A stretch of DNA of 64,000 bases from contig OZ247430.1 in the NCBI GenBank assembly GCA_965232895.1, positions 4,030,001 to 4,094,000 on the forward strand. Reading direction: 5' to 3'. Below, one piece after another: positions 51,440 to 59,438 of this stretch. Positions within the stretch are counted from its first letter, which is position 1, and the number at the start of each line of letters is the position of its first letter. Below the pieces are notes generated by a model. The model searched no databases. It saw only the letters and a list, made by a program, of their open reading frames with translations, and was not told where the DNA came from. A program made the position numbers and the translations under genes. The stretch is from Bin87 sp965232895 (lineage in GTDB: Bacteria; Chloroflexota; Dehalococcoidia; Lucifugimonadales; UBA3495).

Positions 51440-52477
51440 GTGGTTGAAGCATCGCCCCGAGCGGCCGTACATACGATCCCGGATTCCCTGGACGCGATAG
51501 AAGAGTGTTACCGCAGAGGGTGGACTGATGGTCTCCCAGTGGTGCCCCCCACCGCGGACCGCGTGCAGGCGATGCTGGACGCAGTCAACCTGGAGCCGGG
51601 TCACGTTCTCGGCGAGGTCCCGGTCAGGCGCAGGACATTGACTGCCGAACAGGCGGCGGCCAATGCGGTCATGGCAGGATGTCTGCCGTCCTACTTCCCC
51701 ATCGTTCTGGCTACGCTGCGGGTGCTTTTCGAACACGATCCCAATTGCATCCACGAAGTGTCCGCGGTTACCAACTCCACCGGATTGCTCGTCGCGGTGA
51801 ACGGTCCGATCCGGCGTCAAATCGACTTGAACTGCACCGACAACCTGTTCAGCCCCGGCCATCGCGCCAACTCCACCATCGGACGGGCGTTGCGGTTGAT
51901 CCTCATAAACGTGTTTGAACAGCGGCCGGGCGTGTTGGATCGGGGCTGCATGGGCAGCTTGACCAAGTTTGGCGTGGTCATCGGTGAAGACGAAGAGAAC
52001 AGCCCATGGGAACCGTTCCACGTCAACCAGGGATATTCGGCTGAACAGTCCACGGTGACGGTCGCAACCATCCAGGACCCCTCCATGCACAGCAACCGCT
52101 ATGGAACCACCGCGGAGAGCCTTCTGGATTCCATCGCGGATGGCATGGCCTCGCACGGGTTGGGCGCATACTTCGGCCGGGGAATAAAATGGTTCTGGGT
52201 CATCGGTTACTGGCATGCCGAGTTATTGGGTCGCCTGGGCTGGAGCCGGCCGGATATGCAAACGTATCTTTACGAACGCGCCTGGCGATCCACCGGGCAA
52301 ATGAAAAGGCTCGGCATGGTAAAGGGTGAAGTCCAACCCGGAGACGACGACGAAAGACGCATGTCCGTGGAGGGACCCGAGGACATCCTGATTATCAAAG
52401 CCGGAGGCGACAGCGGCATCTACAGCGAGCTGATTATGAACTACTACGGTGTGCCCGCGGTCACCACCGTGATCTAG
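51440..52477 (+). CDS. Conserved hypothetical partner of the UGSC selenoprotein
   Basis: A 345-residue soluble protein starting at GTG 51440, preceded by AGGA. I do not recognise a named family. Visible features: CYRRGWTDGLPVVPPTADRV near residue 28, several cysteines (MAGCLPSYF, PNCIHEVS, LNCTDNLF, RGCMGSL), VTNSTGLLVAVNGPIRRQI, RANSTIGRALRLILIN and a C-terminal PEDILIIKAGGDSGIYS. It lies 32 bases upstream of the UGSC-family gene on the same strand, behind one promoter. To my recollection proteins of this type occur beside UGSC genes, but I cannot check this. A reductase or thiol-transfer complex is only an inference from the selenocysteine neighbour. Confidence 0.7.
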   Translation: MVEASPRAAVHTIPDSLDAIEECYRRGWTDGLPVVPPTADRVQAMLDAVNLEPGHVLGEVPVRRRTLTAEQAAANAVMAGCLPSYFPIVLATLRVLFEHDPNCIHEVSAVTNSTGLLVAVNGPIRRQIDLNCTDNLFSPGHRANSTIGRALRLILINVFEQRPGVLDRGCMGSLTKFGVVIGEDEENSPWEPFHVNQGYSAEQSTVTVATIQDPSMHSNRYGTTAESLLDSIADGMASHGLGAYFGRGIKWFWVIGYWHAELLGRLGWSRPDMQTYLYERAWRSTGQMKRLGMVKGEVQPGDDDERRMSVEGPEDILIIKAGGDSGIYSELIMNYYGVPAVTTVI

Positions 52478-52509
52478 CGCCAGCGCACCGATCCCAGAAA
52501 GGAGTCTTG

Positions 52510-53067
52510 ATGGCCTCTCAGAACATTCCCACCGTGCAATTGGTAGACCCTACGGGATTCGATCCCGGGGAGGCCCCGCTGGTCATGGCGGCCCGTCCCA
52601 TAGACCTCCGTGGCGGGCGACTCGGTCTGTTGGACAATTCCAAGGCCAATGCGGATGCGATCCTTTGGGCTATTGCGAACGCCCTGAACGATGAGTTTGA
52701 GTTTGCCGACATTTTCTACGCCCGGAAACACAGCGCGTCACTGCCGCCCCATCCTCAACTCCTGGCCGACCTACACCGCAACTCGGATTTCGTTATCGCA
52801 GGTGTCGGTGATTGAGGGGGATGCTCGTCGGGCAGTTTGCACGACGGAATTACCTTGGAACGCCAGGGCATCCCGGCGGCGACCATAATCACGACGGTGT
52901 TCGCCAACACCGCCCGCGCGTACACCCGACTCATGGGCGTGCCCGCTTTCCCATATCTCATGTGTCCGCACCCGATTGGCAACCTCGCCGACGACGGTTT
53001 GCAGGAGCGGGCACGCCTGCTGACCCCCGCCGTGCGTAACTTGCTGATCAACGGCGAATTGGCGTAA
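52510..53067 (+). CDS. UGSC-family selenoprotein; in-frame UGA read as selenocysteine
   Basis: Read through the UGA at 52813-52815 this is a 185-residue protein; if UGA were a stop, only 101 residues would be made. ATG 52510 follows AAAGGAG by five bases. The sequence FVIAGVGD-U-GGCSSGSLHDGITLE places Sec102 in a U-G-G-C redox motif, followed by RQGIPAATIITTVF and ending at TAA 53065-53067. The part after UGA keeps normal codon use and protein character and has no start or ribosome site of its own. This matches the UGSC family (named for U/C-G-S-C), in which some members carry Cys and others Sec. A hairpin 11-31 bases after the UGA could be the SECIS. No selA/B/C/D genes are in this window. 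Probable redox function with the 345-residue partner. Confidence 0.85.
52825..52847 (+). promoter_or_regulatory. Candidate bacterial SECIS hairpin
   Basis: CGTCG (52826-52830) pairs with CGACG (52842-52846), extended by a T-G pair outside. A G/A mismatch is followed by two G-C pairs and loop AGTTT (52834-52838), 19-23 bases after the UGA. Bacterial SECIS elements have a short stem and a small loop with an early G (GU), 16-37 bases after UGA, so position and shape fit. Confidence 0.6.
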
Positions 53068-53099
53068 CCCCAACCTGGACGACCGCAATTCGGTGACCC

Positions 53100-54992
53100 A
53101 TGGCAGGCATTGGTGACATTTTCCGCAGGTTTTCGCGCCGCTCGCGGGCGCCGGACCCGGACCCGGCGGAAACACGCGAAGCCGCGCCCGCGGAATCTTA
53201 CGAGGCGGCGCCGGAAGTAGCGTATCGGGCCACGCCGGCGGAAACGTACGAAGCGCCGCCGGATACGACGTATTCCGATGTTCCCGACTTGACCACGCGG
53301 GATCAGCCGCCATGGGAGGGGAGGGACGAAACGCCTCTGCCGGCGGCCTCACCGGAGTTGGAAGAAATCCGGTTCTCGCCGCCCGTTGAACCGGTATCGT
53401 CTCAAGCGGCCTTTGAAGACCAGCCCCCCCGCGAAACGCTGGTCCCGCCTTCGTTTGACCGCCAGGAGAGTTTTGCCGCAACCCCGCGCGATGACAGCAA
53501 TATCGGGGTGCTGGAACCCTCAATTGTCGAGGTCGCGGACGACGACGCCCTGACCGAAGATCCTCTGGCGTTGGTGTGCCCCTATTGTGGCGCGGAGGAC
53601 CAGCGGGTCGGTTCCCGGTGTGCCAATGAGCGCTGTAACCGGGTGATCGTGCGGATACCGCCCTGGGCGCAACATCGTCGTCACAATTGGTTCGCGCGGC
53701 GTTTTTCGTGGCGCCGGATCGTCGCTGCTTGCATCATCGCACTGCTGATCGTGTTCGTGATCTGGGTCAATTATCCCTTTGCTCCCGATCCCGTGGTGCT
53801 GTTCAAAAGGACCCAAAGCCAGTTGACAATTGACGCTGGGCCCGGGTCGTGGACGGGCGTAGGGAGAGACCTACGGCACAGCCGCCGGGTGGATATTGGC
53901 CCGCCACCCCCCACCGGTCAGATCCGCTACTGGAACTTTGACGTGCCCGGCGACCCATTGCTGTCCGAACCTGTAGCACAGGACACGCACGTTTACATCG
54001 GCTCGTCAGATGGCATGTACGCGTTGTCCCACGCAGATTTGTCGTTTATCGAAAAGTGGGAGGGAAAGACGCCGGGCAGGGTCACCTCCGGAGCCGCGGT
54101 GATCGGTTTGTACCTGTTCTTCGGAAGTACCGATCATACCGTGAGTTCGTGGAACGCCTTCGACGGGCAGGTGCGCTGGAGCTTCCCCACCGCCGACACG
54201 GTTGAAACCGCTCCGGTGGTTTCAGATGGTCTGGTGTACGTGAGCTCGGGGGAAAGCTGGTTCTACGCCCTTGATGCCCACACCGGCGCACTGATCTGGA
54301 AAAAGCAGCTGGACAGCAACGCCAGTAACGCCGCCACCATCCATGAGGGTAAGTTGCTGATTGGCGACGAAAAGGGCGTGTTCTACATTCTGTCCGCCCG
54401 TACCGGCCAGGAATGGTTCCGATTCCGGACCCCGCGGGCCATTTCCGGTTCGCCGGTGGTGTCGGAAGATGGGGAACGCGCGTATTTCGCTGCAGGAGGC
54501 CAGTTGTACGCGGTTGAAGCCACTCTCCGTGAGATTCCGGGGCTTTACCAGTTCAAGCAATTGTGGGCCCAGCTATGGCTCTGGCAGGTTCCCGGAGTAC
54601 CGCGTCCCAAGGGCCAACAGGGGGGACTGTGGCGGTTCACGCCGGAAAACCCACTGCAGGGCGTGAAGAGCAGCCCCGCCCTGGTGGACGAAGATGGTGG
54701 CGGCACTTTGTACGTCGGAGGGCACGACAACAACGTCTATGCTCTGGATGCCATCAGCGGCGATCTCCTGTGGACCTTTCGCACGGCAGACGCGATCTGG
54801 GCCTCGCCTCTCGTAATCAAGGATCACCTGATAGTTGGCGACGAGTCAGGAGCGCTGTATTCGCTGGATCGTTTGACCGGCCGGGAAAACTGGAGCATAA
54901 ACCTCGGAGCGCCCATTTATATCCCTCCGATAGTCAGCAACGGGCTGCTGATCGTCCGGACCGCAGACGGCAACGTGTACGGCATCGAATAG
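53100..54992 (+). CDS. Membrane-anchored PQQ-type beta-propeller with zinc ribbon
   Basis: A 630-residue protein. Residues 1-155 are a disordered Pro/Glu/Tyr-rich tail with repeats like YEAAPE/YRATPAETYEAPP. A zinc ribbon follows (CPYC at 160-163, C174, C179), then one membrane helix (IVAACIIALLIVFVIWVNY, ~203-222). The rest is a beta-propeller of about seven blades with repeats such as DTHVYIGSSDGMYALSH, DGLVYVSSGESWFYALDAHTGALIW and GGTLYVGGHDNNVYALDAISGDLLW. The tail and ribbon face the cytoplasm and the propeller lies outside. BamB-like or sensor scaffold roles are possible; nothing shows bound PQQ. It starts 33 bases after the selenoprotein and ends at a bidirectional terminator. Confidence 0.85.
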   Translation: MAGIGDIFRRFSRRSRAPDPDPAETREAAPAESYEAAPEVAYRATPAETYEAPPDTTYSDVPDLTTRDQPPWEGRDETPLPAASPELEEIRFSPPVEPVSSQAAFEDQPPRETLVPPSFDRQESFAATPRDDSNIGVLEPSIVEVADDDALTEDPLALVCPYCGAEDQRVGSRCANERCNRVIVRIPPWAQHRRHNWFARRFSWRRIVAACIIALLIVFVIWVNYPFAPDPVVLFKRTQSQLTIDAGPGSWTGVGRDLRHSRRVDIGPPPPTGQIRYWNFDVPGDPLLSEPVAQDTHVYIGSSDGMYALSHADLSFIEKWEGKTPGRVTSGAAVIGLYLFFGSTDHTVSSWNAFDGQVRWSFPTADTVETAPVVSDGLVYVSSGESWFYALDAHTGALIWKKQLDSNASNAATIHEGKLLIGDEKGVFYILSARTGQEWFRFRTPRAISGSPVVSEDGERAYFAAGGQLYAVEATLREIPGLYQFKQLWAQLWLWQVPGVPRPKGQQGGLWRFTPENPLQGVKSSPALVDEDGGGTLYVGGHDNNVYALDAISGDLLWTFRTADAIWASPLVIKDHLIVGDESGALYSLDRLTGRENWSINLGAPIYIPPIVSNGLLIVRTADGNVYGIE

Positions 54993-55015
54993 GGCTCGGT
55001 GGATCGGGACCAAGA

Positions 55016-55052
55016 AAACGCCCCTGGCCTCAATCCGGCCAGGGGCGTTTTC
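55016..55052. terminator. Bidirectional intrinsic terminator
   Basis: AAAACGCCCCTGGCC (55016-55030) and GGCCAGGGGCGTTTT (55038-55052) form a perfect 15-bp stem with a 7-base loop, with A/T runs at both ends. It separates the rightward propeller gene from the leftward opp operon. Confidence 0.92.
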
Positions 55053-55074
55053 TGTAAGATTAGAGCGCGGTTCG

Positions 55075-56055
55075 TCAGTACAGGTGGCACGAAACCCGGT
55101 GGCCCGGGGACACCTCTTTTTCGACCGGCGCCTCTTCCGAGCACTGGGGCATCGCAAACGGGCAGCGCGGGTGGAACCGGCATCCGCTTGGCGGGTTGAT
55201 CGGGGATGGAACCTCGCCCTGGAGGACGATGTCTTCCCGGATCAGGTCCGGATGTGAAGGCAGGGCCGCGGAGAAAAGCGCCTTCGTGTAGGGGTGCAGC
55301 GCGTTGCCGTACAGCTCCTCGGTTTCGGCGTACTCCACGATCTGCCCGAGGTACATCACCGCCGTCTGGTGCGCCATGTACCGCACCGTCGCCAGGTTGT
55401 GAGCAATGAGCAGGAAGCTGACGTTGTATTGTTCCTGAAGGTCTTTCAGCAGGTTCATCACCTGCGCCCTGATGGACACGTCAAGCGCGGAAACCGGCTC
55501 GTCCAGGACTATCAGCTTTGGGTAGGACACCAGAGCGGAAGCGACGGCGATCCTTTGCCTTTGTCCGCCGCTGAACTCGTGCGGGTAGTTGTTGGCTTGC
55601 TGTGAGTGCAACCCGACCTGCGCCAGCACCTCGGAGACGCGTTCGTTCTTCTCCTGCGTGGTCACGTTGCGGTTGACCACCAGCGGCTCGGAAACGATGT
55701 CGCGCACCCGCATCCGGGGGCTCAACGATGACCACGGGTCCTGGAAAACCGCCTGCACAGTGGTGCGGTATTCCTGGAGCTGGGAGCCGCGGAAAGTGTT
55801 TATGTCCTCGCCATCAAGGAGGATTTCCCCTTCAGTGGGGGTTTCCAAACGCAGCAGAAGCTTGCTGGTGGTGGTTTTCCCGCAACCCGATTCGCCGACC
55901 AGTCCAAGGGTTTCCCCCTGTTTGATGTTGAAGGAAATCCCGTCCACGGCCTGCACGTAGCCGATGGTCTTCATTAAGATGAGACCTTTGGTGACCGGAA
56001 AATACTTCTTCAGGCCGTTGACTTCCAGAAGATTATTGTCAGTAGCGACTGCCAT
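55075..56055 (-). CDS. oppF: Oligopeptide/dipeptide ABC transporter ATPase (OppF-type)
   Basis: One of two ATPases driving peptide import. The 326-residue protein starts at ATG 56055 (MAVATDNNLLEVNGLKKYF); further upstream the frame overlaps the neighbouring gene. Walker A GESGCGKTT at ~residue 60, the signature LSGGQR-equivalent FSGGQRQRIAVA at ~160, Walker B KLIVLDEPVSALDVS, and the C-terminal oligopeptide extension with four-cysteine-like region GCRFHPRCPFAMPQC (Fe-S-binding in some homologues). It is the last gene of the leftward opp operon and ends at the bidirectional terminator. Confidence 0.95.
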   Translation of the reverse strand: MAVATDNNLLEVNGLKKYFPVTKGLILMKTIGYVQAVDGISFNIKQGETLGLVGESGCGKTTTSKLLLRLETPTEGEILLDGEDINTFRGSQLQEYRTTVQAVFQDPWSSLSPRMRVRDIVSEPLVVNRNVTTQEKNERVSEVLAQVGLHSQQANNYPHEFSGGQRQRIAVASALVSYPKLIVLDEPVSALDVSIRAQVMNLLKDLQEQYNVSFLLIAHNLATVRYMAHQTAVMYLGQIVEYAETEELYGNALHPYTKALFSAALPSHPDLIREDIVLQGEVPSPINPPSGCRFHPRCPFAMPQCSEEAPVEKEVSPGHRVSCHLY

Positions 56056-56108
56056 CGTGGTCGGGACCTCCTCTCCAGGGGTTTGCTGAATGCGGTGGTG
56101 CGCGTAGT

Positions 56109-57152
56109 CTAGCCGGTCGTCCCGGTCGGTGCCACGTATTCTGCTATGGGCGTTCCGTCCCAATCAGGATGCAGAGCCCAGCAGTCCGCGTGATGCGCCT
56201 CCGCGATTTGGATGGATGTGGGATATGTCTCAAGACACCGGTCGGAGGCGTAGGGGCAACGCGGCGCGAATCGGCAACCCTCCGGCAAGTTGGACAACAG
56301 CGGCGGCTGACCTTCAATCGAATACAGCCGGTCCACCCGTTCCTCCAGCTTGGGCACGGAATTGATCAACGCCTGAGTATAGGGGTGCGCCGGGCGGCTG
56401 AAGATGTCGCGCACGTCCCCCTGCTCGATGATTCGGCCGGCGTACATCACGGCCACGCGGTCGCACATGCGGGCCACGACGCCGAAGTCGTGCGTGATGA
56501 AGATGATCGCCAGTCCGGTCTCAGCCTGGATTTCCTTGAGTAGCCGGAGGTACTGCAGCTGGATTGTCACGTCCAGCGCGGTGGTCGGCTCGTCGGCGAT
56601 GATGATGCCGGGCTCGCACGACATGGCGATCGCGCCCACGACGCGCTGCTTCATGCCACCCGACATCTGGTGCGGGTAGTCGTCCAGCCGACGTTCCGGC
56701 GCGGCTACGTTCACCTTCCGCAAAGCGTCCACTGCCCGGCCCAGCATCGAGCTCTTGTTCTCTCTGTGGGCGATGCCCAGGGCCTCGCGCAACTGGTTGC
56801 CGATGGTGAACACCGGATTGAGCGAGGTCTGCGGGTCCTGTAGGATCATCGAAATCTGCCGGCCGCGAACGTCGCGCATCTCGTCTTCGCTTTTCTGCAG
56901 GATGTCCTCACCGTTGAGGACTATCTCCCCTTCCACGATACGCCCGGCCGGCCGCGGAACCAAACGCAACAGCGACAACGCCGTCATCGTCTTGCCGCAA
57001 CCCGATTCGCCCACGATGCCCAGGGTCTCGCCCTTCTTCAGATCGAAGGAGATCCCGTCAACAGCCTTGACGGTCGCCGCCCGTGTGAAGATGTAAGTCT
57101 TGAGGTTGTTAACCTCGAGGATGGTATCCGTGGCAGTTTGTACAGCGGTCAT
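56109..57152 (-). CDS. oppD: Oligopeptide/dipeptide ABC transporter ATPase (OppD-type)
   Basis: The second ATPase of the importer, 347 residues. Motifs: LGIVGESGCGKTMTALSLLRL (in parts), the Q-loop segment MILQDPQTSLNPVFTIG, the signature MSGGMKQRVVGAIA, Walker B GIIIADEPTTALDVT, the H-loop TFIITHDFGVV-type segment IIFITHDFGVVARM, and the C-terminal GCRFAPRCPYASDRC. It lies 53 bases before oppF and 163 bases after oppC on the same strand. Confidence 0.95.
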   Translation of the reverse strand: MTAVQTATDTILEVNNLKTYIFTRAATVKAVDGISFDLKKGETLGIVGESGCGKTMTALSLLRLVPRPAGRIVEGEIVLNGEDILQKSEDEMRDVRGRQISMILQDPQTSLNPVFTIGNQLREALGIAHRENKSSMLGRAVDALRKVNVAAPERRLDDYPHQMSGGMKQRVVGAIAMSCEPGIIIADEPTTALDVTIQLQYLRLLKEIQAETGLAIIFITHDFGVVARMCDRVAVMYAGRIIEQGDVRDIFSRPAHPYTQALINSVPKLEERVDRLYSIEGQPPLLSNLPEGCRFAPRCPYASDRCLETYPTSIQIAEAHHADCWALHPDWDGTPIAEYVAPTGTTG

Positions 57153-57315
57153 GTCAGCATTCCCCTGTGGTTGGGTCTCTTGGGCCTCTAATCAGGCGCG
57201 CCTGGCGTTTCGGGAAAGTGTCGCGGTGGTTCTTGGCGTCAGCCTTTCAAGTTGTCCACCAGCATCAGGGGCGATTATAGCGCGTTGGCGGCGCGATGTG
57301 GCTGATTTTGATGCC

Positions 57316-58401
57316 TTATACGTTCCTCAGTTTGGGGTCCAGTCGATCCCGAAGCCAGTCGCCCAGCAGGTTCATGGACAGTACGGTCAGCACAATGGAC
57401 AGGCACGGGAACAGGAAGATCCACCAGGAACTGGTGATCACCTCGCGGCCGTCGGCCGCCATCAATCCCCAAGCCGGCTGCGGACGAGGAATGCCTGCTC
57501 CCAGGAAGCTCAGGGTCGCTTCCAGTATGATCACGTGGCCCACTTCCAGCGTGGCCAGCACGATCACCGTATTGAAGACATTGGGAAAGATATGGCGCAA
57601 CATGATCCTCAGGTTGGACGCTCCCGCCACCCGGGCGCGATCAATGAAATCACGTTCCTTGATTGCCAGCGCCTCGCCGCGGACGACTCGCGCGTATCGG
57701 GCCCACAGCAGCAGGGCAATGACGATCACCACGGTGCTGAACCCGGAACCTATCGCCACCACCAGCGTCAGCGCCAGCAGGATTGAAGGAAACGCCAGCT
57801 TGATGTCCACGATGCGCATCAGAACGGCATCCACCATTCCTCCGCGAAATGCCGCGAGCATTCCCAGTCCGGTTCCCAGGAAACCGCCCAGCAGGATGGC
57901 CAGAGCGGAGACGGCAAGTGAAATCCGGGCTCCGTGCATCAGCCGGCTGAGCACGTCCCGGCCTTGCTTGTCGGTGCCGAACGGATACTCCCAGCTGCCG
58001 CCCTTCTCGATGCGGACCATGGTTTCACCGATGTCCGGCTCCCCGTTGCCATTGGCGTCGATCAAGATGCTGACTTCGTTGCTCAGGTTGCGCCGGGCGT
58101 TGTTGATGCTGACCTCGTTGTTTTCACGGGCCCGCTGGACGATAACGCGTTCAGTCTGCCGCTCCGGAACCCAGGCGGGAGGTTCCAGCACCCGGTCAAG
58201 ATCGCCCAGCGTATGATCGTGCTGGGCCAGCGCGTCGGCGAATATCGCCGGCACCACCAGCAGGAAAACCAGGACGAACATGGGTACGATTGGGATGCGA
58301 CGGATTTCCCCCCATGCTTTTCCGATGGAAAGTCCGTCGGTTGCCGTCGTGGTTTGGGCCCCTTCGGCCGGGCCTCCGGGAGTTGTTGCCTGAACAGCCA
58401 T
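57316..58401 (-). CDS. oppC: Oligopeptide/dipeptide ABC transporter permease (OppC-type) with EF-hand-like loop
   Basis: One of two membrane permease subunits, 361 residues. One helix near residues 40-58 is followed by a large extracytoplasmic segment, then FGTDKQGRDVLSRLMHGARISL, typical of OppC, and five further helices. The coupling motif is RGEALAIKERDFIDRARVAGASNLRIMLRHIFPN (EAA loop, ~residues 230-265). Oddity: residues 115-126 (DANGNGEPDIGE) match an EF-hand calcium loop exactly at positions 1, 3, 5, 6, 9 and 12. I have not seen that in ordinary OppC. The rest is standard. Confidence 0.93.
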   Translation of the reverse strand: MAVQATTPGGPAEGAQTTTATDGLSIGKAWGEIRRIPIVPMFVLVFLLVVPAIFADALAQHDHTLGDLDRVLEPPAWVPERQTERVIVQRARENNEVSINNARRNLSNEVSILIDANGNGEPDIGETMVRIEKGGSWEYPFGTDKQGRDVLSRLMHGARISLAVSALAILLGGFLGTGLGMLAAFRGGMVDAVLMRIVDIKLAFPSILLALTLVVAIGSGFSTVVIVIALLLWARYARVVRGEALAIKERDFIDRARVAGASNLRIMLRHIFPNVFNTVIVLATLEVGHVIILEATLSFLGAGIPRPQPAWGLMAADGREVITSSWWIFLFPCLSIVLTVLSMNLLGDWLRDRLDPKLRNV

Positions 58402-58419
58402 ATCAATTCCTCCCGGCGT

Positions 58420-59337
58420 CTAACCGTACCGGATCCGCGGGTCGACATACGCATAGGTTATGTCGGTGACAATGTTGACCGCGACGTAAAGCAGCGCGAA
58501 GAGCATCACTACCGCCTGAACGGTAATATGGTCCTTGGAGTTGATGGCCTCGATGACCATCAGACCCAGCCCTGGCCATGCGAATACCGTTTCGATGACG
58601 ACGGAACCTGTAATCAGGATTGCAAAGATCAGACTGAAATACGTCAACGGCCCGATCAAAGCGTTCCGGAAGCAATGCTTCCACACGATTTTCCATTCTG
58701 GAATGCCTTTGATCCGAGCCAGTTTCACGTACTCGGTATCCAGAACTTCCAGCATCGATGATCTGGTAAGACGCATGATAGCGGCCACGTTGTAATAGCC
58801 GAGGGCGAAGCCGGGCATGATCATGTGCTTGAAACCGCCCCGGCCCGACGTGGGCAGCCAGCCCAGCTGTACCGCGAGGACCCACATCAGGATGAGCCCC
58901 ACCGCGAAAGTGGGAGCGGATTGTCCCAGGATGGCGAACATTTTGCCGAAGGTATCAAACCATGAATCCTTCTTGACCGCTGATAAGACCCCGATGGGGA
59001 AGGCGATTAACCCGGTGATAATCAGAGCGAATGCCGAGAGCTGTATGGTCGCCGGCAGACGCTCGATGATTAACTCCGCAACGGGCCGGTCCCATTTGAA
59101 TGACGTTCCAAGATCCCCGGTGAGCAGGCGTTTCATGTACGTGAAGTACTGTACGTGCAGAGGTTCGTCCAGTCCCCACTGTTTCCTGAGCAGTTCGATC
59201 TGCTCCTTCCCCGACTCATCGTCCAGAATAGCGGCCAGCGGGTCGCCGGCCACACGGGACAACGCAAACACAATCAGGCTGATGACGAACACCGCCAGGA
59301 GCCCTTGCAGTAATCTCAATACTATGAAACGTTGCAT
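58420..59337 (-). CDS. oppB: Oligopeptide/dipeptide ABC transporter permease (OppB-type)
   Basis: The other membrane permease, 305 residues with about six helices. It starts MQRFIVLRLLQGLLAVFVISLIVFAL and has the OppB-type segment LRKQWGLDEPLHVQYFTYMKRLLTGDLGTSF (in parts), the loop TRSSMLEVLDTEYVKLARIKGIPE and the C-terminal YAYVDPRIRYG. It lies 18 bases before oppC. A long stable hairpin separates it from the upstream binding-protein gene. Confidence 0.95.
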   Translation of the reverse strand: MQRFIVLRLLQGLLAVFVISLIVFALSRVAGDPLAAILDDESGKEQIELLRKQWGLDEPLHVQYFTYMKRLLTGDLGTSFKWDRPVAELIIERLPATIQLSAFALIITGLIAFPIGVLSAVKKDSWFDTFGKMFAILGQSAPTFAVGLILMWVLAVQLGWLPTSGRGGFKHMIMPGFALGYYNVAAIMRLTRSSMLEVLDTEYVKLARIKGIPEWKIVWKHCFRNALIGPLTYFSLIFAILITGSVVIETVFAWPGLGLMVIEAINSKDHITVQAVVMLFALLYVAVNIVTDITYAYVDPRIRYG

Positions 59338-59374
59338 GTTGTCCGCCCTTATCCAGCAATGCGCATGGTGTCAC

Positions 59375-59420
59375 GCAACCGCGAGGCGCGGGGCGGCGAC
59401 CGCCCCGGCGTCGCGGTTGC
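59375..59420 (-). promoter_or_regulatory. Intercistronic stem-loop between oppA and oppB
   Basis: GCAACCGCGA (59375-59384) pairs with TCGCGGTTGC (59411-59420); an inner 7-bp GGGGCGG/CCGCCCC stem extends it. No T-run follows in the leftward direction. Such hairpins stabilise the message for the binding protein so it is made in excess over the permeases. Confidence 0.6.
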
Positions 59421-59438
59421 GCGGCTTTTTCACCGTCT

